Counted from the stretch's first letter, positions 25,082 to 34,644 are shown. The stretch is DNA of 64,000 nucleotides from Cedecea lapagei (GCF_900635955.1 NZ_LR134201.1:3224001-3288000); one strand, 5' to 3'. Program-made: numbers and translations. The notes: generated by a model not told the origin, from the letters alone.

Positions 25082-26080
25082 TCAGTGCGCGTGAATCACC
25101 ACCCACATTGGGCCCTGGCCCACCGCATAGCGGCCTTTCTCTTCCAGTAGCCCCTGCTCGCCGTTAATTTTGTACACGGCGGCATGGTGGGATTTCTGCC
25201 CAACGGCAACCAGATATTTGCCGCTGTGATCGATATTAAAGCCGCGAGGCTGCTCTTCCGTCGGCTGGTAACCTTCAATGTTCAGCACGCTGCCGTCTTC
25301 GGAAACGCTGAACACGGTGATGATACTGGCGGTACGGTCGCAGGCGTACAGGTGGCGGCCATCCGGCGTGATATGAATATCCGCAGCCCAGCGGGTGCCG
25401 GAGAAGCCCGGCGGCATAAAGTCCAGCGTCTGCACGCATTCGATTTTGCCGTGTGGGTCGCGCAGTTCCCAGACATCAACGGTGCTGTTCAGCTCGTTAA
25501 CGCAGTACGCATACTGCTGATTGGGGTGAAACACCATATGCCGCGGGCCTGCGCCCTCAACGGTCGTCACCTCGGCAGGCGTTTGTGCCACCAGCTTGCC
25601 ATCGTCGGAGAGCGTGAACAGGCAAATACGATCCTGCTTCAGGGCCGGTGTCCAGAGCGTGCGGTTGTCAGGGGAGATATTCGCCGAGTGGCAGCCATCC
25701 AGCCCTTCGACCACGTCAACGGTCTCGCCTGGCAGCCCTTCGTTTTCCAGGCTTATTACCGCAATGTTTGCCGCATTGTAGGAGGCGCTGAACAGGAAGC
25801 GGCCTTTACGGTCGGTAGAGATATGGGTTGGGCTACCCGGCAGCGGAGCTACGCCGACTTCCGTCAGGGAGCCATCATCCGGCGTAATACGGTAGGCGAT
25901 GACGCGAAACTCGGGGCGCACGCCAACGTACAGAAAACGTTTATCCGGGCTGATGACCATCGGCTGAACCTGCCCCGGCGCGTCGACGACCTGTACAAGG
26001 GTCATTTCGCCGCTGGCGTGCAGCGTCCAGACGTGAATCTGCTGGCTTTCCGGGCTGGCGGTATAGACTGTCTGTTTCAT
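25082..26080 (-). CDS. pgl: 6-phosphogluconolactonase Pgl (YbhE type)
   Basis: Hydrolyses 6-phosphogluconolactone to 6-phosphogluconate in the oxidative pentose phosphate pathway. 332 residues (E. coli 331). It is the seven-bladed beta-propeller type: repeated blades such as FLYVGVRPEF, FLFSASYNAANI and QYAYCVNELNSTVDVWE, with the conserved HMVFHPN and RGFNIDHSGKYLV. GGAGGAAAG precedes the ATG. Divergent from ybhA. Confidence 0.94.
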   Translation of the reverse strand: MKQTVYTASPESQQIHVWTLHASGEMTLVQVVDAPGQVQPMVISPDKRFLYVGVRPEFRVIAYRITPDDGSLTEVGVAPLPGSPTHISTDRKGRFLFSASYNAANIAVISLENEGLPGETVDVVEGLDGCHSANISPDNRTLWTPALKQDRICLFTLSDDGKLVAQTPAEVTTVEGAGPRHMVFHPNQQYAYCVNELNSTVDVWELRDPHGKIECVQTLDFMPPGFSGTRWAADIHITPDGRHLYACDRTASIITVFSVSEDGSVLNIEGYQPTEEQPRGFNIDHSGKYLVAVGQKSHHAAVYKINGEQGLLEEKGRYAVGQGPMWVVIHAH

Positions 26081-26209
26081 GACTTTACTTTCCTCCTGAC
26101 GTCGTATGTAAGCATCATAAGGCAGGTTCGCGGTTGCTGGCTATTTTGAGCTTCAGCGTGAGCGGTGTACCATCGGAACAAACCTTATGAATAATGACTG
26201 GAACCCTAA

Positions 26210-27040
26210 ATGAGTTATCGCGTAATTGCTCTCGATCTCGATGGCACCCTGCTGACCCCGCAAAAAACCATTCTGCCGGAATCTGTAACTGCTCTTCAGC
26301 ACGCTCGCGAAGCTGGAGCGAAAGTGGTTATCGTCACGGGTCGCCATCATGTCGCCATACACCCTTTTTATCAGGCACTGGCCCTGGATACACCTGCAAT
26401 TTGCTGTAATGGCACCTATTTGTATGATTATCAGGCGCAAAAGGTTTTAGCCTCCGATCCTCTTCGCCCGGATCAGGCGGCGCAAATGGTGGATTTACTG
26501 ACGGCGCACCAGATTAATGGCCTGATGTACGTTGAAGATGCGATGCTTTATCTGGAAAGCTCGGAGCACGTGAAAGCCCACGTCGCCCGCACCCAAAACT
26601 GGGCTCAATCACTGCCGGAGTCCCAGCGCCCGGTTTTCCGCAGCGTGCGCTCACTGAAAGAAGCTGCTCAGGAGGTGAAGTCTATCTGGAAATTCGCCCT
26701 GACGGATTCGGATATTCCTAAACTCAGGCAGTTTACCCGCGAGGTAGAGCGCGAGCTGAACCTCTCCTGCGAATGGTCATGGCACGATCAGGTTGACGTT
26801 GCCCAGCGCGGCAACAGCAAAGGCGCACGCCTGGCCCAGTGGGTGGCGTCTCAGGGACTGTCAATGGATGAGGTGATTGCATTTGGCGATAACTATAACG
26901 ATCTGAGCATGCTGGAAAGCGCCGGTATGGGCGTAGCCATGGGCAATGCCGATGAGGCGATAAAAGCTCGTGCCGACATGACCATCGGCACCAACCTCGA
27001 AACCGGTATCGCCGAAACGCTCTACAAGTACGTGCTGTAA
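26210..27040 (+). CDS. ybhA: HAD-superfamily sugar/pyridoxal phosphatase YbhA
   Basis: Cof-type (HAD IIB) phosphatase; E. coli YbhA (272 residues) acts on pyridoxal phosphate, fructose-1,6-bisphosphate and erythrose-4-phosphate. 276 residues. Motif I DLDGTLL with nucleophile Asp at about 9-15, motif II VTGR near 42, the K in NSKGARL near 202, and motif IV GDNYNDLSML near 225-234 are present. Its TAA ends directly against the modC stop on the other strand, so the genes are convergent with no spacer. Confidence 0.93.
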   Translation: MSYRVIALDLDGTLLTPQKTILPESVTALQHAREAGAKVVIVTGRHHVAIHPFYQALALDTPAICCNGTYLYDYQAQKVLASDPLRPDQAAQMVDLLTAHQINGLMYVEDAMLYLESSEHVKAHVARTQNWAQSLPESQRPVFRSVRSLKEAAQEVKSIWKFALTDSDIPKLRQFTREVERELNLSCEWSWHDQVDVAQRGNSKGARLAQWVASQGLSMDEVIAFGDNYNDLSMLESAGMGVAMGNADEAIKARADMTIGTNLETGIAETLYKYVL

Positions 27041-28099
27041 TCAGGCCGTAATCGACACGCTTTTCACCTGCGCGTACAGCCACTGCCCGGGTTTTATCGC
27101 CAGTTCATCCCGGGCCCATGGGCTAATGCGCGCCCAAAGCGTGCGGGCCCCCACTTCAAGCTGCACCTCTACCTGCCCCTCGTCGTCAAAACACTGAGCA
27201 ACCTTAGCCCGCAGCACGTTACGAATACTGCTGTTAACCGGCGGCTGAAGCACCAGCGAGACGTCTGAAGCCTGAATGCGAATACGCAGAGGGGTCTGCA
27301 CCGGTTTATCAATTTTATTTACCCAAAGGTGCTGGTCGCCAAGCGCCAGCGCCGTCATGGCATAGTGGGGATGATGCTCCAGAACGGTCACTTTTAGCAC
27401 GCTGCTTTGCTGCTCTTTGGGCAGCCAGGGATGCATCACGCTGCTGCCCCAAACCTCTTCAAGATTCCCAAACGCCTTCACGTTTCCCGCATCCAGCACC
27501 AGCACTTTGTCCGCCAGATGCAGGATCTCCTCCAGCGAATGGCTGACATACAGCATGGGGATATTAATCTCACGTGCCAGCCGCTGGAGGTAAGGCAGCA
27601 GCTCGCGTTTACGGGGAATATCCAGGGAAGCCAAAGGCTCATCCAGCAGCAGGAGTTCGGGCGCGGTTAACAGCGCACGGCCAATAGCAACGCGCTGTTT
27701 TTCACCGCCGGACAGGCTCCAGGGGAAACGTTCCAGCAAATCTTCGATGCCGAGCAGCGCCACCAGCTTATCAAACTGGTTGGCCATGCCTTTTGCCATT
27801 CCGTATTTTAAATTGCCGCGAACCCGGTAGTGCGGAAAGAGGCGCGCATCCTGGAAGACATAGCCGACACGGCGCTTTTCCGGCGGCAGATAAAGCTGTT
27901 TTTCCGCGTCGGTCAGCACACGATTGTTAAGGACGATGCGCCCCTGCTCCGGTCGGGTCAGGCCGCTAATCGCATTGATTAATGACGTTTTTCCCGCGCC
28001 CGAGACGCCAAAAACGGCGGTGATGCCCTGGCCCGGCAGCGTCTCATTGATTTCCAGCCGATGCGTGCCAAGCGTTTGAATAAAATTAAGCTCCAGCAT
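27041..28099 (-). CDS. modC: Molybdate ABC transporter ATP-binding protein ModC
   Basis: ATPase of the ModABC high-affinity molybdate importer. 352 residues, as in E. coli. Walker A GVSGAGKTS near 31-39, Q-loop YVFQDARLFPHY, signature LSGGEKQRVAIGRAL near 129, Walker B LLLLDEPLASLD, and a C-terminal TOBE/Mop-like domain from about 290 that binds oxyanion. Its ATG shares one base with the modB TGA (TGATG). Repressed with modAB by ModE. Confidence 0.95.
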   Translation of the reverse strand: MLELNFIQTLGTHRLEINETLPGQGITAVFGVSGAGKTSLINAISGLTRPEQGRIVLNNRVLTDAEKQLYLPPEKRRVGYVFQDARLFPHYRVRGNLKYGMAKGMANQFDKLVALLGIEDLLERFPWSLSGGEKQRVAIGRALLTAPELLLLDEPLASLDIPRKRELLPYLQRLAREINIPMLYVSHSLEEILHLADKVLVLDAGNVKAFGNLEEVWGSSVMHPWLPKEQQSSVLKVTVLEHHPHYAMTALALGDQHLWVNKIDKPVQTPLRIRIQASDVSLVLQPPVNSSIRNVLRAKVAQCFDDEGQVEVQLEVGARTLWARISPWARDELAIKPGQWLYAQVKSVSITA

Positions 28100-28791
28100 C
28101 AGCTTGCTCCCATACGTTTACGGCTGACCCGCGCCAGCCATTCAGCCACCAGCAGCGAAGCCATCGCCAGCGCAATGGCAATCAGGCACAAGCGCGCGGC
28201 GGCGCTTTCCCCACCGGGAGTCTGAATCAGAGTATACATAGCCGAAGGCAGCGTCCGTGTTTCCCCGGGAATATTGGAGACGAAGGTGATCGTTGCGCCG
28301 AACTCCCCGAGCGAGCGGGCAAAAGCGAGTACGGTACCGGCAATGATACCCGGCAACGTTAATGGCAAAGTGATGGTGCAGAAGACACGCCAGCGCCCTG
28401 CGCCCAACGTTCTTGCGGCCTGCTCAAGACGGATATCAACGCCTTCCAGCGCCAGGCGAATGGCGCGAACCATCAGCGGGAATGACATGACCGCCGCCGC
28501 CAGCACCGCACCGCGCCAGCTAAAAGCGAAGGTAATGCCAAACCAGTCATACAGCCAGGCACCAATAAAACCACGGCGGCCAAACGCCACCAATAACAGG
28601 TAGCCCACCACCACCGGCGGCAGAACTAAGGGAAGATGAATCAGGCTGTCGAGCAAGGCTTTGCCCGGGAAGCGGCAACGCACCAGCACCCAGGCAAAGA
28701 AGATCCCGACGGGGAGGCTAAACAGTACCGCAATGGATGAGACTTTTAGGCTTAGCAGTACCGCCTGCCACTCGGGATCGCTCAATATCAT
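28099..28791 (-). CDS. modB: Molybdate ABC transporter permease ModB
   Basis: Inner-membrane channel of the molybdate importer, a homodimer. 230 residues (E. coli 229) with five hydrophobic segments and the EAA loop EQAARTLGAGRWRVFCTITLPLTLPGI near 121-147, where it contacts ModC. It overlaps modA by 4 bases (ATGA) and modC by 1, as expected for a tightly coupled operon. Confidence 0.95.
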   Translation of the reverse strand: MILSDPEWQAVLLSLKVSSIAVLFSLPVGIFFAWVLVRCRFPGKALLDSLIHLPLVLPPVVVGYLLLVAFGRRGFIGAWLYDWFGITFAFSWRGAVLAAAVMSFPLMVRAIRLALEGVDIRLEQAARTLGAGRWRVFCTITLPLTLPGIIAGTVLAFARSLGEFGATITFVSNIPGETRTLPSAMYTLIQTPGGESAAARLCLIAIALAMASLLVAEWLARVSRKRMGAS

Positions 28792-29564
28792 TGTTTCGTC
28801 GTAAATCCGTATTTTTGGAAGACTTTCGCCGCTTCCGGTCCTTTCAGATAGCTATAGAACGCGGTCACTGACGGGTTATCGTGGCCTTTAACAATTGCAA
28901 TCGGGTATTCCACCTTCTTGTGGGAATCTTCCGGGAAGGTGCCCACAACCTTCACGCCTTTTCCGGCAACGGCATCAGAACCGTAAACGATACCCAGCGG
29001 GGCTTCATCACGCTCAACCAGCGCCAGCGCGCCGCGAACATCACCGGCCGGTGCAAGCTTGCTGGATAAGGTGTCCCATGCGCCCAGTTTTTGCAGCGCC
29101 TCTTTTGCGTAAATTCCCGCAGGCACATGGTCAGGATCGCCCACCGCCAGACGGCCGCCTTTCAACAGCGAGGCCCAGTCAGTCCTGGCGTCAATGGTGA
29201 TGTTGCCCTGCTTGCTGGCAGCAGGCGCAACCACAACCAGGCTATTGCCCAGCAGCGTTTCACGGGTATCCGTTTTGATGGTGTCTTTCTCAACAGCATA
29301 ATCCATCCATTTCTGATCGGCAGAGATAAACAGATCGGCAGGCGCACCGGCTTCAATCTGGCGCGCCAGAGTCGAAGAGGAGGCAAAAGAAGAGGCAACA
29401 TCCACCTTCTTCTCTTTCTGATACTGCGTCGCAATATCCTGCATCGCATTGGTTAACGAAGCTGCCGCAAAGACGGTAATTTTGTTGCCTTCAGCCAGCG
29501 CCTGGCCTGCCAGCGAAACCGATAAAGCCGCGCCCAGGGCGAGGCGAATCCAACGTTGCTTCAT
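28788..29564 (-). CDS. modA: Molybdate-binding periplasmic protein ModA
   Basis: Periplasmic receptor that delivers molybdate or tungstate to ModBC. 258 residues (E. coli 257). A signal peptide (IRLALGAALSVSLAGQALA, cleavage after about residue 24) leads to the type II binding fold, with VFAAASLTNAM, VASSFASSSTLARQIEAGAPADLF and the LLGNSLVVVAP segment supplying ligand contacts. First gene of modABC; the ModE site at 29584 lies just upstream. The same strand carries acrZ 150 bases upstream. Confidence 0.95.
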   Translation of the reverse strand: MKQRWIRLALGAALSVSLAGQALAEGNKITVFAAASLTNAMQDIATQYQKEKKVDVASSFASSSTLARQIEAGAPADLFISADQKWMDYAVEKDTIKTDTRETLLGNSLVVVAPAASKQGNITIDARTDWASLLKGGRLAVGDPDHVPAGIYAKEALQKLGAWDTLSSKLAPAGDVRGALALVERDEAPLGIVYGSDAVAGKGVKVVGTFPEDSHKKVEYPIAIVKGHDNPSVTAFYSYLKGPEAAKVFQKYGFTTKQ

Positions 29565-29583
29565 GTTTTCACTCCGTTTGTTT

Positions 29584-29607
29584 CGTTATGTAGCCTGAAA
29601 TATAACG
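29584..29607. promoter_or_regulatory. ModE operator of modABC
   Basis: On the minus strand CGTTATATTTCAGGCTACATAACG has the ModE palindrome arms and is nearly identical to the operator of E. coli modA. ModE with molybdate represses modABC from here. It is 20 bases upstream of the modA start. Confidence 0.9.
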
Positions 29608-29671
29608 ATTGCAAGGCGGAAGATACAGAATTTATCGGCAGAAAGGAGAAGGGCTTTAAAGTTCTTGATGG

Positions 29672-29703
29672 AGATCAAAAAGAAAGCCCGGCATATGCCG
29701 GGC
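29672..29703 (-). terminator. acrZ terminator
   Basis: GCCCGGCAT-ATGCCGGGC is a perfect 18-base palindromic stem followed on the minus strand by TTTCTTTTT. It ends the acrZ message before the modA promoter. Confidence 0.85.
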
Positions 29704-29713
29704 CGTCAGGGAA

Positions 29714-29866
29714 TCAGTGATGCTGTTTCGGCTGTTGGTCGCGATGACCGACTTTTGAAAAGACGTTGAACACTTCACCCAATCCATAGATGAGACCCAG
29801 GATCACTGCCATCACAACCGGCACCATGACCACGGCAAACACCAGGCTTTCCAGTAACTCGAACAT
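29714..29866 (-). CDS. acrZ: AcrZ, small accessory protein of the AcrAB-TolC efflux pump
   Basis: A 50-residue single-pass inner-membrane protein that binds AcrB and changes its drug preference. Read from the minus strand: MFELLESLVFAVVMVPVVMA, then ILGLIYGLGEVFNVFSKVG and the polar tail ending KQHH. It matches E. coli AcrZ (49 residues) almost throughout, including the proline in the bent membrane helix. GGAGGCAACT precedes the ATG. Its position between modE and modA is as in E. coli. Too short for most gene finders but clear by sequence. Confidence 0.93.
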   Translation of the reverse strand: MFELLESLVFAVVMVPVVMAVILGLIYGLGEVFNVFSKVGHRDQQPKQHH

Positions 29867-29994
29867 AGTTGCCTCCGGCAAAAGCGAAAACAATTATTCT
29901 AGCGGCAGTTGCGAAAAACGCACTCTCCTTTTGTGCCATTTGCCCGCGCCGACGCAATAGAGGAAAATAAGGGTTTTTCCGGCACGGAGAGACC

Positions 29995-30786
29995 ATGCAA
30001 GCTGAAATTTTGTTAACGCTGAAACTCCAGCAGCGGCTATTTGCCGACCCGCGACGCATCGCGCTGCTGAAGCAAATTCGGCATACGGGCTCCATTAGCC
30101 AGGGGGCAAAGCTGGCGGGGATCAGTTACAAAAGCGCCTGGGATGCTATTAATGAAATGAACCAGCTGGCAGAGTCGAGCCTGGTCGACCGCGCTACCGG
30201 CGGCAAAGGCGGCGGCGGCGCGGTGCTGACCCGCTACGGCGAGCGCCTTATTCAGCTCTACGACCTGCTGGCGCAAATTCAGCAAAAAGCCTTTGATGTC
30301 CTGCAGGATGATGCCCTGCCGCTGGACAGCCTGCTCGCCGCCATCTCTCGTTTCTCGCTGCAAACCAGCGCCCGCAACCAGCTATTCGGTACGGTGCTCA
30401 GGCGTGACGACGAGCAGGTTCAGCAGCACGTTGATATCCTGCTGGCCGACGGTGAGACGCGCCTGAAGGCGGCTATTACGCGCCAAAGCGCGGAGCGGCT
30501 CGGCCTGGACGAAGGCAAAGAGGTTCTGGTGCTCATCAAAGCGCCGTGGATTGATATCTCCACCGATGCCAACGCGGCAGGCGAGGCCGATAACCGGCTG
30601 GCAGGCAACATTACCAGTATTGAGAAAGGCAAAGAGCAAAGCGAAGTCCTTGTTCGCCTGGCTGACGGCCAGACGCTCTGCGCGACCCTGCCGAATCTCC
30701 ACGTTGAGCAGCAGGCGCTGGCAGAAGGTGCTGAGGTCACAGCATATTTCAATGCAGACAGGGTGATTGTCGCCACACTCTGCTAA
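29995..30786 (+). CDS. modE: Molybdate-responsive transcriptional regulator ModE
   Basis: Dimeric sensor that, with bound molybdate, represses modABC and activates moa. 263 residues (E. coli 262). An N-terminal winged helix (SISQGAKLAGISYKSAWDAINEMNQ near 33-57) is followed by two Mop domains: SARNQLFGTVLRRDD and later SRLAGNITSIEKGKEQSEVLVRL. GAGAGACC precedes the ATG. Divergent from acrZ and followed by modF after 77 bases. Sites for the protein lie at 12625 and 29584. Confidence 0.95.
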   Translation: MQAEILLTLKLQQRLFADPRRIALLKQIRHTGSISQGAKLAGISYKSAWDAINEMNQLAESSLVDRATGGKGGGGAVLTRYGERLIQLYDLLAQIQQKAFDVLQDDALPLDSLLAAISRFSLQTSARNQLFGTVLRRDDEQVQQHVDILLADGETRLKAAITRQSAERLGLDEGKEVLVLIKAPWIDISTDANAAGEADNRLAGNITSIEKGKEQSEVLVRLADGQTLCATLPNLHVEQQALAEGAEVTAYFNADRVIVATLC

Positions 30787-30863
30787 AAGTGGCGTTCTGA
30801 TTGACATCGACGCGGACACGCCGTATTTCTGTAGCCTTATCGCTGCAATAAATGGGATAAAAC

Positions 30864-32342
30864 ATGTCTGCGTTGCAAATTTCGCAAGGTACGTTTCACC
30901 TTAGCGACATAAAAACCCTCACCCTGAACGACCTTACCCTGCACGCCGGAGAGAGCTGGGCGTTTGTTGGCGCGAACGGCAGCGGAAAATCCGCCCTGGC
31001 CCGCGCCCTGGCCGGCAGCCTGCCGATAATGAAAGGCGAACGCCGCTGCGACTTCACGCGCATTGCCCACCTCTCCTTTGAGCAGCTGCAAAAGCTGGTC
31101 AGCGACGAATGGCAGCGCAACAACACCGATTTGCTCAGCGCCGACGAAGACGACACTGGCCGCACCACGGCAGAAATTATCCAGGATGAAGTCGCGGATG
31201 AAGCCCGCTGCCGGGAGCTTGCCACGCTGTTTGGCATAGAACATTTACTCACCCGCCGTTTCAAGTATCTTTCGACGGGGGAAACGCGCAAGACGCTGCT
31301 CTGCCGGGCATTAATGTCAGAGCCCGAACTGCTGATCCTTGATGAACCCTTCGACGGGCTGGACGTGAAGTCTCGCGGGCAACTGGCCGATCTGCTCGCG
31401 CAGCTTAGCGACCGGGGCTACACCCTGGTGCTGGTCCTCAACCGGTTCGATGAGATCCCGGAGTTTGTGCAATTTGCAGGCGTCCTGGCCGACTGTACGC
31501 TGACGGAAAGCGGTGCAAAGCAGGCGCTGCTTGAGCAGGCGCTTATCTCGCAGTTAGCCCACAGTGAAAAACTGGCCGGCGTGGCGCTCCCGGAGGCTGA
31601 CGATCCGTCTGCCCGCTATCGCCTCCCGGAAAATCAGCCGCGCATTGTGCTTAAAGACGGCGTGGTGGAGTACAACGATCGCCCTATCCTGCACAAACTC
31701 AGCTGGACGGTTAACCCGGGGGAACACTGGCAGATCGTTGGGCCTAACGGAGCCGGAAAGTCGACCTTACTCAGCCTGATCACCGGCGATCACCCGCAGG
31801 GCTACAGCAACGATCTGACGCTGTTTGGCCGCCGCCGCGGCAGCGGCGAAACGATTTGGGATATCAAGAAACACATCGGCTACGTCAGCAGCAGCCTGCA
31901 TCTGGACTACCGGGTCAGCACCACCGTTCGCAACGTTATCCTTTCAGGCTATTTCGACTCAATCGGGATTTATCAGGCAGTTTCCGATCGTCAGCAAAAG
32001 CTGACCCGAGAATGGCTGAACATGCTGGGGATGGATAACGCCACCGCCGACGCGCCTTTCCACAGCCTCTCGTGGGGACAGCAGCGCCTGGCGTTGATTG
32101 CCCGCGCGCTGGTTAAACACCCGACGCTGCTAATCCTGGATGAACCTCTTCAGGGTCTGGATCCGCTGAACCGACAGCTGATCCGCCGCTTCGTTGATAT
32201 CCTGATTGGCGAAGGGGAAACGCTGCTGCTGTTTGTGTCCCACCACGCCGAAGATGCACCGCAGTGTATTACCCACCGGCTAACCTTTGTGCCGGAGGGA
32301 GATAAATACGCCTACCGGATAGAAAATCTCCCTTCCGCCTGA
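30864..32342 (+). CDS. modF: Tandem ABC ATPase ModF
   Basis: Cytoplasmic protein with two ABC ATPase domains, downstream of modE; the role is unclear, with no required part in molybdate transport. 492 residues (E. coli 490). The first Walker A is GANGSGKSA near 36-44 with signature LSTGETRKT near 137; the second is GPNGAGKST near 294 with signature LSWGQQRLALIARAL near 399. Both have LLILDEP Walker B motifs. The family resembles PhrA-type ATPases. A terminator follows at 32346. Confidence 0.92.
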   Translation: MSALQISQGTFHLSDIKTLTLNDLTLHAGESWAFVGANGSGKSALARALAGSLPIMKGERRCDFTRIAHLSFEQLQKLVSDEWQRNNTDLLSADEDDTGRTTAEIIQDEVADEARCRELATLFGIEHLLTRRFKYLSTGETRKTLLCRALMSEPELLILDEPFDGLDVKSRGQLADLLAQLSDRGYTLVLVLNRFDEIPEFVQFAGVLADCTLTESGAKQALLEQALISQLAHSEKLAGVALPEADDPSARYRLPENQPRIVLKDGVVEYNDRPILHKLSWTVNPGEHWQIVGPNGAGKSTLLSLITGDHPQGYSNDLTLFGRRRGSGETIWDIKKHIGYVSSSLHLDYRVSTTVRNVILSGYFDSIGIYQAVSDRQQKLTREWLNMLGMDNATADAPFHSLSWGQQRLALIARALVKHPTLLILDEPLQGLDPLNRQLIRRFVDILIGEGETLLLFVSHHAEDAPQCITHRLTFVPEGDKYAYRIENLPSA

Positions 32343-32345
32343 CCC

Positions 32346-32371
32346 CTCAAGGCGCTGCGGCGCCTTTTTCA
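32346..32371 (+). terminator. modF terminator
   Basis: AAGGCGCTGCGGCGCCTTTTT: a compact GC stem directly after the modF stop, followed by five T residues. Confidence 0.85.
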
Positions 32372-32471
32372 TATACTGCACACACAGACTTTCGGAATAG
32401 ACGCACGCTTTCATCTTTACGCTTTTGTTTTACAATACCTTACGCCTCTACTATTGAGGTTAAATCACGAG

Positions 32472-32487
32472 GTGTAAACGATACCAC
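32472..32487. promoter_or_regulatory. External gal operator (GalR/GalS)
   Basis: GTGTAAACGATACCAC matches the E. coli external operator OE (GTGTAAACGATTCCAC) at 15 of 16 positions, in the same position relative to the promoter and CRP site. Confidence 0.9.
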
Positions 32488-32488
32488 T

Positions 32489-32532
32489 AATCTAGCGCAT
32501 ATCACATTTTTCGGCTCTCTGTTATGCTAGGG
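32489..32532 (+). promoter_or_regulatory. galE promoters with CRP site
   Basis: After the operator comes TATCACATTTTTCG, corresponding to the CRP site of the E. coli gal promoter (half-site TCACA), then GTTATGCTAGGGTT, which contains the overlapping -10 elements of P2 (TATGCT) and P1 (shifted five bases downstream). The whole layout follows E. coli galE. Confidence 0.8.
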
Positions 32533-32565
32533 TTATCTTAACCCATAGGCTATATGGAGCGAAAA

Positions 32566-33582
32566 ATGAGAGTTCTGGTTACAGGTGGTAGCGGTTACAT
32601 TGGAAGTCATACCTGCGTACAGCTGCTGCAAAACGGGCATGAAGTGCTCATTCTCGACAACCTGTGCAACAGCAAGCGCAGCGTGCTGCCTGAAATTGAA
32701 CGCCTTGGCGGTAAGCGTCCCCTGTTTATCGACGGTGATATCCGAGACGAAGCGCTGCTGGCGGAAATATTTCACGACCACCATATTGATGCCGTTATCC
32801 ACTTTGCCGGCCTGAAAGCGGTCGGCGAGTCGGTCAACAAACCGCTGGAATACTACGACAATAACGTCACCGGTACGCTACGCCTGATTACCGCCATGCG
32901 TGCGGCTAACGTCACCAACTTTATTTTCAGCTCCTCCGCCACCGTTTACGGCGATCAGCCAAAAATCCCTTATGTGGAAAGCTTCCCTACCGGCAAGCCT
33001 GCCAGCCCTTACGGCCAAAGCAAGCTGATGGTTGAGCAAATCCTCACCGACCTGCAAAAAGCGCAGCCGAACTGGAGCGTGGCCTTACTGCGCTATTTCA
33101 ACCCGGTTGGCGCGCATCCGTCGGGCGACATGGGCGAAGATCCTCAAGGCATTCCTAACAACCTGATGCCTTACATTGCCCAGGTTGCCGTTGGCCGCCG
33201 CGACTCGCTGGCTATCTTTGGCAACGACTACCCAACAGAAGACGGTACCGGCGTGCGCGACTACATCCATGTGATGGATCTCGCCGACGGCCACGTCGCC
33301 GCCATGCAGGCGCTGAACGGCAAACCTGGCGTACATATTTACAACCTCGGCGCGGGCGTCGGCAGCAGCGTACTGGACGTCGTAAACGCATTCAGCAAAG
33401 CCTGCGGCAAACCGGTGAACTACCACTTTGCACCCCGTCGCGATGGTGACCTCCCTGCCTACTGGGCTGACGCCACCAAAGCCGACAAAGAACTCAACTG
33501 GCGTGTCAGCCGTACGCTGCAAGAGATGGCAGATGATACCTGGCGCTGGCAGTCACGCCACCCCCAAGGTTACGAAGACTAA
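32566..33582 (+). CDS. galE: UDP-glucose 4-epimerase GalE
   Basis: Interconverts UDP-galactose and UDP-glucose in the Leloir pathway, with tightly bound NAD. 338 residues, as in E. coli, from ATG 32566 (MRVLVTGGSGYIG); a start at 32554 was rejected. The NAD motif GGSGYIG is at 7-13, the Ser-Tyr-Lys active site at SSSATVYG and YGQSK near 149-153, and RYFNPVGAHPSG near 179. First gene of galETKM, under the gal operator and CRP. Confidence 0.96.
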   Translation: MRVLVTGGSGYIGSHTCVQLLQNGHEVLILDNLCNSKRSVLPEIERLGGKRPLFIDGDIRDEALLAEIFHDHHIDAVIHFAGLKAVGESVNKPLEYYDNNVTGTLRLITAMRAANVTNFIFSSSATVYGDQPKIPYVESFPTGKPASPYGQSKLMVEQILTDLQKAQPNWSVALLRYFNPVGAHPSGDMGEDPQGIPNNLMPYIAQVAVGRRDSLAIFGNDYPTEDGTGVRDYIHVMDLADGHVAAMQALNGKPGVHIYNLGAGVGSSVLDVVNAFSKACGKPVNYHFAPRRDGDLPAYWADATKADKELNWRVSRTLQEMADDTWRWQSRHPQGYED

Positions 33583-33591
33583 GGATATGTA

Positions 33592-34644
33592 ATGGAGCAG
33601 TTTAACCCGGTCGATCATCCGCATCGCCGCTATAACCCCTTAACGGGTCAATGGATTCTGGTTTCGCCACATCGGGCGAAGCGTCCCTGGCAGGGCGCGC
33701 AGGAAACGCCAGCACAAGAAAAACTCCCGGTTCACGATCCGGACTGTTTTCTCTGCCCTGGCAACACGCGCGTCACCGGGGATAAAAACCCTGATTACGC
33801 CGGCACTTTCGTATTTACCAACGATTTTGCCGCACTGATGACGGATACGCCCGATGCGCCAGCCAGCCATGATCCACTGATGCGTTGCGAAAGCGCGCGG
33901 GGCACCAGCCGGGTTATCTGCTTCTCTCCCGATCACAGTAAAACGCTGCCAGAGCTATCCTTGCCGGCTCTGGAAGAGGTAGTAAAAACCTGGCAACAGC
34001 AAACCGCTGAGCTGGGACAGGCATACCCGTGGGTTCAGGTCTTTGAGAATAAAGGGGCGGCAATGGGCTGCTCCAACCCACACCCTCATGGACAGGTTTG
34101 GGCGAACAGCTTTTTGCCTAACGAAGTTGCCCGTGAAGACGCCCTACAACGTGAATATTTCGCCCACCAGGGCACCCCTATGCTGCTGGATTACGTTCAG
34201 CGCGAACGGGCAGACAGGAGCCGTACCGTCGTTGAAACCGAACACTGGCTGGCCGTTGTCCCCTACTGGGCAGCCTGGCCATTCGAAACCCTACTGTTGC
34301 CTAAAACGCAGGTATTGCGCATCACCGACTTAAGCGCGGCCCAAAGTGCTGACCTGGCGCTGGCGCTAAAAAAACTCACCAGCCGCTACGACAACCTGTT
34401 CCAGTGCTCCTTCCCCTACTCCATGGGCTGGCACGGTGCGCCGTTTAACGGCGAAGACAACCAGCACTGGCAGCTGCATGCCCATTTCTATCCGCCGCTG
34501 CTGCGCAGCGCCACAGTGCGTAAGTTTATGGTCGGCTACGAAATGCTGGCTGAAACGCAGCGCGATTTAACCGCAGAGCAAGCCGCAGAACGCTTGCGTG
34601 CCGTCAGTGATATCCATTTCCGCCAGTCAGGAGCACCGTTATGA
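33592..34644 (+). CDS. galT: Galactose-1-phosphate uridylyltransferase GalT
   Basis: Transfers UMP from UDP-glucose to galactose-1-phosphate via a covalent His intermediate. 350 residues (E. coli 348). HIT-fold active site GCSNPHPHGQVW near 160-171 with catalytic His; zinc ligands include CFLCPG near 52-57. It begins 9 bases after galE and overlaps galK by 4 bases (ATGA). Confidence 0.96.
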   Translation: MEQFNPVDHPHRRYNPLTGQWILVSPHRAKRPWQGAQETPAQEKLPVHDPDCFLCPGNTRVTGDKNPDYAGTFVFTNDFAALMTDTPDAPASHDPLMRCESARGTSRVICFSPDHSKTLPELSLPALEEVVKTWQQQTAELGQAYPWVQVFENKGAAMGCSNPHPHGQVWANSFLPNEVAREDALQREYFAHQGTPMLLDYVQRERADRSRTVVETEHWLAVVPYWAAWPFETLLLPKTQVLRITDLSAAQSADLALALKKLTSRYDNLFQCSFPYSMGWHGAPFNGEDNQHWQLHAHFYPPLLRSATVRKFMVGYEMLAETQRDLTAEQAAERLRAVSDIHFRQSGAPL